Shown here: in pieces, positions 59,100-64,000 of the stretch
How the letters are laid out: each line of letters begins with the position of its first letter
How positions within the stretch are numbered: the first letter of the stretch is position 1
Assembly (NCBI RefSeq): GCF_009663685.2
Contig: NZ_RCOG02000027.1
Span: 362,347 to 426,346, forward strand
From: Cupriavidus sp. U2
GTDB lineage: Bacteria; Pseudomonadota; Gammaproteobacteria; Burkholderiales; Burkholderiaceae
DNA length: 64,000 nucleotides
Direction of reading: 5' to 3'
Program-made: the position numbers and the translations under genes
Notes under the pieces: generated by a model
Seen by the model: only the letters and a program-made list of their open reading frames with translations
What the model was told of the DNA's origin: nothing
The model's database searches: none

Positions 59100-59369
59100 A
59101 TGACACCCGAGATGGTCATGACGATCGCCACGCAGGCGATGAAGATGACGCTGATGCTGTCCGCCCCGCTGCTGCTGGTGGCGCTGGCCGCCGGTCTGGT
59201 GGTAAGCCTGTTCCAGGCCGCCACGCAGATCAATGAAATGACGCTGACGTTCATTCCGAAGCTGGTCGCGCTGTTCGTGACGATGGTGCTGGTCGGCCCG
59301 TGGATGATCAACACGTTCGTCGACTACATGCGCGAAGTGTTCCAGGGCATCCCCGCCCTGGCGCACTGA
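59100..59369 (+). CDS. fliQ: Flagellar type III export gate protein FliQ
   Basis: FliQ has 89 residues and two membrane helices: MTLMLSAPLLLVALAAGLVV, the conserved SLFQAATQINEMTLTFIPKL linker, and then VALFVTMVLVGPWMI. Length and order are canonical. It packs around the FliP-FliR core of the export gate. Confidence 0.97.
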   Translation: MTPEMVMTIATQAMKMTLMLSAPLLLVALAAGLVVSLFQAATQINEMTLTFIPKLVALFVTMVLVGPWMINTFVDYMREVFQGIPALAH

Positions 59370-59402
59370 CCCTCCCCCGCTTCCCCGCAGGACCCAGGCA
59401 CC

Positions 59403-60188
59403 GTGTTCGAGGTCACCACCGACCAGATGTACGGGTGGATCGCCGCCTTTCTCTGGCCGATGTTCCGGCTGATGGCGCTGATCTCGACCGCGCCCCTGTT
59501 CAGCGAGTCCACCATTCCGCGCCGCGCGAAGATCCTGCTGGCGGCCGCGCTGGCCACGATCGTGTCGCCCACGATCGGGCACATTCCCACGGCACCGATC
59601 TATTCGTACGAAGGCCTGCTGGTCGTCATGAACGAAGTGGGCATTGGCGTGGCCATGGGCTTCTCGATGCGGCTGATCTTTGCCGCCGTGCAGATGGCCG
59701 GTGAAATCATCGGCCTGCAGATGGGCCTGTCGTTCGCGGCGTTCTACGACCGGTCGTCGGGCGGGCAGACGATGGTGCTGTCGCGCTTTCTCAATATCGT
59801 GGCCACGCTGATGTTCCTGTCTCTGGATGGCCACCTGATGATGCTGGCCGCCCTGGTGGACAGCTTCCAGGGCGTGCCGATTGCCGGCGTGCCGCTGTCC
59901 GGGCACGGGTGGGGCGTGGTGGCGCGTGCGGGATCGATGGTCTTTTCCTCCAGCATGCTGCTGGCGCTGCCGATGATTGCCGCGCTGCTGACCCTGAACC
60001 TGGCCATGGGTATCCTGAACCGCGCATCGCCGCAGCTGTCGATCTTCGCGGTCGGCTTCCCGGTGACCCTGCTCGGCGGCATGCTGGTGATGGCGCTGTG
60101 CATGCCGGAGATGGGTGTCTACATGCAGCACCTGGTCGACACCGGCCTGCAGACCGCTGCCCAGGTACTCGATCAGCTGGCGCCCTGA
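59403..60188 (+). CDS. fliR: Flagellar type III export gate protein FliR
   Basis: FliR has 261 residues from a GTG start (MFEVTTDQMYGWIAAFLWPM). Six or so membrane helices follow, with RLMALISTAPLFSESTIPRR, AGEIIGLQMGLSFAAFYDR and VGFPVTLLGGMLVMALCMPE as family segments. It completes the fliPQR gate. It is the last flagellar gene in the window and converges on the beta-lactamase gene with a 21-base gap and no obvious terminator. Confidence 0.97.
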   Translation: MFEVTTDQMYGWIAAFLWPMFRLMALISTAPLFSESTIPRRAKILLAAALATIVSPTIGHIPTAPIYSYEGLLVVMNEVGIGVAMGFSMRLIFAAVQMAGEIIGLQMGLSFAAFYDRSSGGQTMVLSRFLNIVATLMFLSLDGHLMMLAALVDSFQGVPIAGVPLSGHGWGVVARAGSMVFSSSMLLALPMIAALLTLNLAMGILNRASPQLSIFAVGFPVTLLGGMLVMALCMPEMGVYMQHLVDTGLQTAAQVLDQLAP

Positions 60189-60209
60189 TCCCCGGCCGCC
60201 GCTACGCCG

Positions 60210-61034
60210 TCAAGGCAGCGCGCCCACCTGCCTGAGCACCGCGCGGGCAATCTCCTGCCGCTTTGCGCCCACCTCGGGGCGCGGCATGTCCAGGTTCATC
60301 GCGAAGACATAGGTATCGTCGCCGCGCGTGACCCAGCCGACCCACCAGCCCACATCGACCTTGCCCGATGTGGCCCAGCCGGTCTTGGCGCGCAGCGTGT
60401 AGGCCGGCGTGCTTTCGATGGTCAGGATGTCGTCGAGCGCCGCGAAGCTGTGCTCCGAGATCAGCGGCACCTTGTGCGCGGCGGCGTTGCCGAGGAAATC
60501 GATCTGCTGGTACGTGGTGATCTGCAGGCGGCCGTTGAGCCAGAAGCGGTCCACCGGGCCATCGACATCGGCGTTGCCGAAATGGGCGGCGCGCAGGTAC
60601 TTGCGGTACTGCGCGGCCCCCACCCGGCGCGCGAGCGCCTGGTAGGCCGGCACGCAGGAGTTCTTCAGCGCCACGCGCAGCGCCACTTCGCCATTGCAGA
60701 CCTCCGGCAGGATCGGCTTCCCATGGTGCATCCACACCTTGCCGTCCCACGGCAGCTTGTCGTTGTCGACGTCGGCCACCGCGCCGGTCTCCAGGCCGAT
60801 CAGGGAATTGAAGATCTTGAAGGTCGATGCCGGCGAATACGGCGTGGCCGCGCGCCTGGGGTTGTAGGTCAGCATGCGCTGCTGGCGTACGTCGTAGACC
60901 ACCATGGTGCCGTCCACGCCGGCGGCGTCGAACAGCGGTTTGGCATCGATGGGGACTTCGGCGGCCTGCACGGTCATGGCTGCGCAGGCCAGCCATAGCG
61001 GCATCAGGAAAAATCGGGCAAGTCTGTTTCGCAT
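60210..61034 (-). CDS. Class D (OXA-type) beta-lactamase
   Basis: The 274-residue protein has a signal peptide of about 24 residues (cleavage after VQA). Class D motifs are complete: Ser70-Thr-Phe-Lys73 with the nucleophile and carbamylated lysine, Ser126-Cys-Val128, Phe152-Gly-Asn154 (the usual YGN motif with Phe), Trp165 and Lys217-Thr-Gly219. This pattern suits intrinsic chromosomal oxacillinases of the OXA-22/OXA-60 type known in Ralstonia. It is not flanked by integron or insertion-sequence features. No adjacent regulator is seen, so expression control is unknown. Confidence 0.93.
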   Translation of the reverse strand: MRNRLARFFLMPLWLACAAMTVQAAEVPIDAKPLFDAAGVDGTMVVYDVRQQRMLTYNPRRAATPYSPASTFKIFNSLIGLETGAVADVDNDKLPWDGKVWMHHGKPILPEVCNGEVALRVALKNSCVPAYQALARRVGAAQYRKYLRAAHFGNADVDGPVDRFWLNGRLQITTYQQIDFLGNAAAHKVPLISEHSFAALDDILTIESTPAYTLRAKTGWATSGKVDVGWWVGWVTRGDDTYVFAMNLDMPRPEVGAKRQEIARAVLRQVGALP

Positions 61035-61169
61035 ATCAACACGCTATGAGTTTTGTGGTTATCGGGGTTGTCGTCATGCAGACGGTTGGCAATCCAGGCC
61101 CGGATCGTGGTGCGGAGCATAGGCGCAGTCCTGCAGGCCGCCAACCGGCGCAGCTGTAACACGCGTAAC

Positions 61170-62864
61170 ATGGCGGCCATGCCCGCCCCCGCGCCCTCCC
61201 GCTCCATCGTCGCCATCGACCTGTCCGGTCCTTACCGGGTGGGCGAGCACGCCGCGCGCTACCAGTCGGTCTGGTTGCTCGCGCGGATCTGGCTGGCCGC
61301 CTCGCGCGATCACGAAGACCTGGGCGCGCCCACCGTGCGCGCCCGTTTTTCCGATGCCGCCAACGTGCGCATGATCGTCTCGCGCGCGTTCGCGGACTTC
61401 GCCCAGTGGGGTGTGCCGGTGGGCTGGGGCCATGACAAGGCCATCGGCATTTCCGCATTGCGCACCGACGGCCGCAGCCGGGGGCCGTTCTGGATGTCCG
61501 CCGCCACGGCGGAACGGCTGCGCTTCACGGCGCACGGCAAGCCGCTGGGCACCGCGGGCGTGGCGCGCTGGCTGGGGCAGTCACCGGCCGGCGATACCAC
61601 GCCGGCCGCCGAGGCCAGCGGCGAGGGGCTGCAATACGTGATGCGCGACATGGCGTTCTGGCGCCATCTGACGCAGGCGATGCGCGGCGCGCAGGATGGC
61701 TTCGCGGGCGTGCTCGACCACGGCGTGGCCGAGTCGTTCCGGGCCGCGCAGCGCACCGCGGCCGACGACTTCCAGCAGGCGCTGTCGCTACTCAAGGAAA
61801 GCCTGGCCTGGCGCCGCAGCGATCGCCTGGACAAGAGCCGCGCGGCATTGCGCCGCTTCGAGCGGATCGTGGTGGCCGGCGGCGTCAACGCGGCGCTGCC
61901 CACGTTCGCGGCCATGGCGCATGTGGTGCGTGCCTGGGAACACTACGCGCGGGGCCAACTCGACGCGGCGCAGCGCGAACTGGGGCGGCTGTCGGGCGAT
62001 GCCGAGCTGCGTCCCGTCGTCCGCTATAACCCGCGCATCCGGTTCGAAACGCTGAACCTGGAAGCCCTCGTCCACAAGAGCATCGCGCTGCGGCCGGAAG
62101 CCCCGCATGGCCGCGCCAGGACGGATCGGGCCGGACCAGCAGCCGCACAGACCAGTGCGACGCAGCGCCAGGACGCCGCCCGTCAGGCGCTCGATGCCTT
62201 CGCCGGCGCATTGCAGGCTGCCTACGAGGCCGACTCGGTCGATGCGGTACAGCATGCGGCAGCCAATATCGGCTGGTCGCTATGGCTGTTCTGGCGCTAT
62301 CGGCTGGTCGATGTGGCGCGCGAGATGGCGCCGGGCGATGTCCAGCGGCAGGCCATGCGCTGGTTGGGGCTGTCGGAATGGATCTGCGACCGTTTCGGGG
62401 TCGGCGGCGGCTCCGCGTGGAACACAATCTTCCTGCTACGCGTGGCGCGGGGCAGTGTCAGTGACGGCGCGCCAGCGTCGCTCGCCGCGTTCCGCGCCTT
62501 GCAGCCTCTGACGATGGCGGCGGCCATCGACGCCCTGCGACCGTTTCACGCGCCGTTTGCGCCGGCCAAGGGCTTTGTGCGCTGGTCGTCCGTGGCGGCG
62601 TTCGCGCTGGAGGAACACGACGCCGGCCACGCCTGCTACAACGCCCTGCAGCTGGCCAACCTACTGCTTGAGTTGGCCTGGTACCTGACCCACGAGCAGG
62701 GCGCCTCCGCGCAGGCGTACGGCGCCATCGAGCGGCTGGCGACGCAACTCGGCGCACTGCGGGCTGCCGAGCGTGGCTTCTTCCATTCGGAAATCCGCGG
62801 CTTCCCGCCCGAACTGCGCGCGGCTGCCGCAGAGGCCGCCGCGCGCGCCAGGCGCTCGCGCTGA
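61170..62864 (+). CDS. Conserved-looking hypothetical protein, 564 residues
   Basis: The start was set at ATG 61170; ATG 61179 is the alternative. It is a soluble, Ala/Arg-rich, mostly helical protein without signal peptide or membrane helix. Residues about 10-105 form a compact domain (IVAIDLSGPYRVGEHAARYQ... DFAQWGVPVGWGHD) that has the look of a winged-helix-like module, and about 180-560 look like repeated helix pairs (ARGQLDAAQRELGRLSGDAE and similar), as in TPR-like regulators. I do not recognise the family. It diverges from the beta-lactamase gene across 135 bases. Confidence 0.75.
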   Translation: MAAMPAPAPSRSIVAIDLSGPYRVGEHAARYQSVWLLARIWLAASRDHEDLGAPTVRARFSDAANVRMIVSRAFADFAQWGVPVGWGHDKAIGISALRTDGRSRGPFWMSAATAERLRFTAHGKPLGTAGVARWLGQSPAGDTTPAAEASGEGLQYVMRDMAFWRHLTQAMRGAQDGFAGVLDHGVAESFRAAQRTAADDFQQALSLLKESLAWRRSDRLDKSRAALRRFERIVVAGGVNAALPTFAAMAHVVRAWEHYARGQLDAAQRELGRLSGDAELRPVVRYNPRIRFETLNLEALVHKSIALRPEAPHGRARTDRAGPAAAQTSATQRQDAARQALDAFAGALQAAYEADSVDAVQHAAANIGWSLWLFWRYRLVDVAREMAPGDVQRQAMRWLGLSEWICDRFGVGGGSAWNTIFLLRVARGSVSDGAPASLAAFRALQPLTMAAAIDALRPFHAPFAPAKGFVRWSSVAAFALEEHDAGHACYNALQLANLLLELAWYLTHEQGASAQAYGAIERLATQLGALRAAERGFFHSEIRGFPPELRAAAAEAAARARRSR

Positions 62865-62946
62865 GCGTCCGAGGCGGCGGCGCGGGCGTCATATTTCTTT
62901 CACACCGCGCAGGTACGGTGTCGCCCCACACAGGGGAGAAACCAGA

Positions 62947-64000
62947 ATGCGCTCACAAAAGACCTTCGGCTTCGTGGCCGGCGTGGCGGCGCTGGCTGCC
63001 GTGGCGGCTTTGCACGGCTGCGGCAGCGACGACAACAACAGCAATGGCGGCACCAACAATCCGCCCGCAGCCACACCCGCGCCCGATGCGGCCACGGCCA
63101 GCGCCAACATCCAGGCCGCGTGGGTCGAGATCGGCGATGGCAACCAGGCCATTGCCCGCGTGGTGACCAGTTATACGGCGCCGGCCGGCGCCGCCGCGAA
63201 TGCGCAGTGCCCGCTGCTGACCGTCGATGGCACCGCGGCGCGCATGACGTTGCGCGTGGGCCCGGCCACCGTGCCGCTGCGCACCACGGCCAGCGCGGCA
63301 GCCGACTCGAAGCCGTCCGAATTCCCCGTTGCCGTCTGCGAAGCCACGCTGCCAGCCACCGCCACCAGCGCCGCCATCGGCACGCAGGCGCTGCCGCTGC
63401 CGAAGGCGACGCCGCAACGTATCGTGGTGCTCGCCGACACCGGCTGCCGCCTGAAGAAGGCCGACAACGCCTGGCAGGCCTGTACCGACACCGAAGCCTG
63501 GCCGCTGGCGTCACTGGCTGCGACGGCGGCGGGGTTCAATCCAGACCTCGTGCTGCACATCGGCGACTACCACTACCGGGAGAATGCCTGCCCGCCCGAC
63601 ATCGCCGGCTGCCAGGGCAGCCCATGGGGCTATGGCTGGGACACGTGGCAGGCCGACCTGTTCAAGCCCGCCGCACCATTGCTGGCCAAGGCACCCTGGG
63701 TGGTCGTGCGCGGCAACCACGAGGAATGCGCGCGCGCCGGCCAGGGCTGGGCCCGCTTTCTGGATACCCGCCCCTACGATGCAACGCGCTCGTGCGACGA
63801 TCCGGCCAATGACGCCATCGCCAACTACGCCGAACCGTATGCGGTGTCGCTGGGCGGTGGCTCGCAGGTGATCGTGTTCGACTCGGCCAAGGCCGGCAAG
63901 ACCGCACTGGCAACCAGCGATCCGCAGTTCATTGCCTACCAGAAACAGTTCCAGACCGTGGCGACACTGGCCGCGAAGACGGGCATGACCACCACGATCT
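62947..64000 (+). CDS. Lipoprotein metallophosphoesterase (3'-truncated by window edge)
   Basis: The frame starts at ATG 62947 with GGGGAG before it and is still open at 64000, so only 351 residues are visible. The N-terminal signal ends in a lipobox-like LHGC with Cys25, followed by a Ser/Asn/Gly linker, so the protein is probably a lipid-anchored envelope protein. Calcineurin-like phosphoesterase motifs follow: VVLADTGCRL (metal Asp; His of the usual DxH is Gly), LHIGDYHYRE (GDxHxR-like) and VVRGNHEEC (GNHE). It may release phosphate from extracytoplasmic phosphoesters. The rest of the domain lies outside the window. Confidence 0.85.
   Translation, partial: MRSQKTFGFVAGVAALAAVAALHGCGSDDNNSNGGTNNPPAATPAPDAATASANIQAAWVEIGDGNQAIARVVTSYTAPAGAAANAQCPLLTVDGTAARMTLRVGPATVPLRTTASAAADSKPSEFPVAVCEATLPATATSAAIGTQALPLPKATPQRIVVLADTGCRLKKADNAWQACTDTEAWPLASLAATAAGFNPDLVLHIGDYHYRENACPPDIAGCQGSPWGYGWDTWQADLFKPAAPLLAKAPWVVVRGNHEECARAGQGWARFLDTRPYDATRSCDDPANDAIANYAEPYAVSLGGGSQVIVFDSAKAGKTALATSDPQFIAYQKQFQTVATLAAKTGMTTTI

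Overview
The window is about 66% GC by eye and is packed with genes. It looks like a beta-proteobacterial chromosome of the Cupriavidus/Ralstonia type (family Burkholderiaceae). The grounds are three Bug-family tricarboxylate-transporter receptors, the flagellar gene order fliC-flaG-fliD-fliS-fliT, fliE, fliFGHIJK and fliLMNOPQR, a chromosomal OXA-type beta-lactamase and an acnB aconitase. The genus is inference from gene content. No insertion sequence, integrase, CRISPR array, tRNA or rRNA was seen.

Layout. Positions 1-4216 hold a cyclase-family gene cut by the window edge, a Bug receptor, the deleted remains of a molybdenum hydroxylase (iorAB-type) operon under a MerR regulator, and an exported acetoacetate-decarboxylase-like protein. 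Positions 4443-7504 hold a GbsR/MarR regulator in operon with a cytochrome bd oxidase (cydAB). Positions 7546-11791 hold an MpaB/DUF2236 protein, a drug-type MFS exporter, a LysR regulator and a DMT-type permease. A chemoreceptor ending in a CheR/CheB docking pentapeptide (11788-13791) leads into the flagellar block.

The flagellar block runs from about 14 to 36.5 kb and resumes at 55.6-60.2 kb. It starts with a candidate small RNA and a gene for a divergent Hfq-like protein directly upstream of fliC, which has a near-consensus sigma-28 promoter. A FliK-like/FlhB-C-like pair follows fliT. Between this late operon and fliE lies a cassette of visibly lower GC (21276-28666): a SPINDLY/OGT-type glycosyltransferase, the CDP-3,6-dideoxyhexose genes rfbF, rfbG and rfbH, an RmlC-like epimerase, an extended SDR and a hexapeptide acetyltransferase that carries a G9 tract. 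I read it as a flagellin glycosylation island that would put an acetylated 3,6-dideoxyhexose on flagellin. This is the most interesting proposal in the window.

Positions 36.6-55.2 kb interrupt the flagellar genes. They hold an exported alpha/beta hydrolase, a PIN toxin/HTH antitoxin pair, alkB, an SLC13-type permease, an orphan HipB-like repressor and a sugar-acid operon (IlvD-type dehydratase, RraA-type aldolase, Bug receptor, 2-hydroxyacid dehydrogenase) with a divergent GntR regulator whose likely operator lies inside the operon promoter. These are followed by a CSS/EAL c-di-GMP phosphodiesterase, a third Bug receptor with a divergently placed LysR, a phasin-like protein, a secreted repeat protein and acnB. 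After fliL-fliR the window ends with a class D beta-lactamase, a large protein of unknown family and a lipoprotein metallophosphoesterase cut by the window edge.

All calls come from reading the sequence and from remembered family features. No database search was possible.
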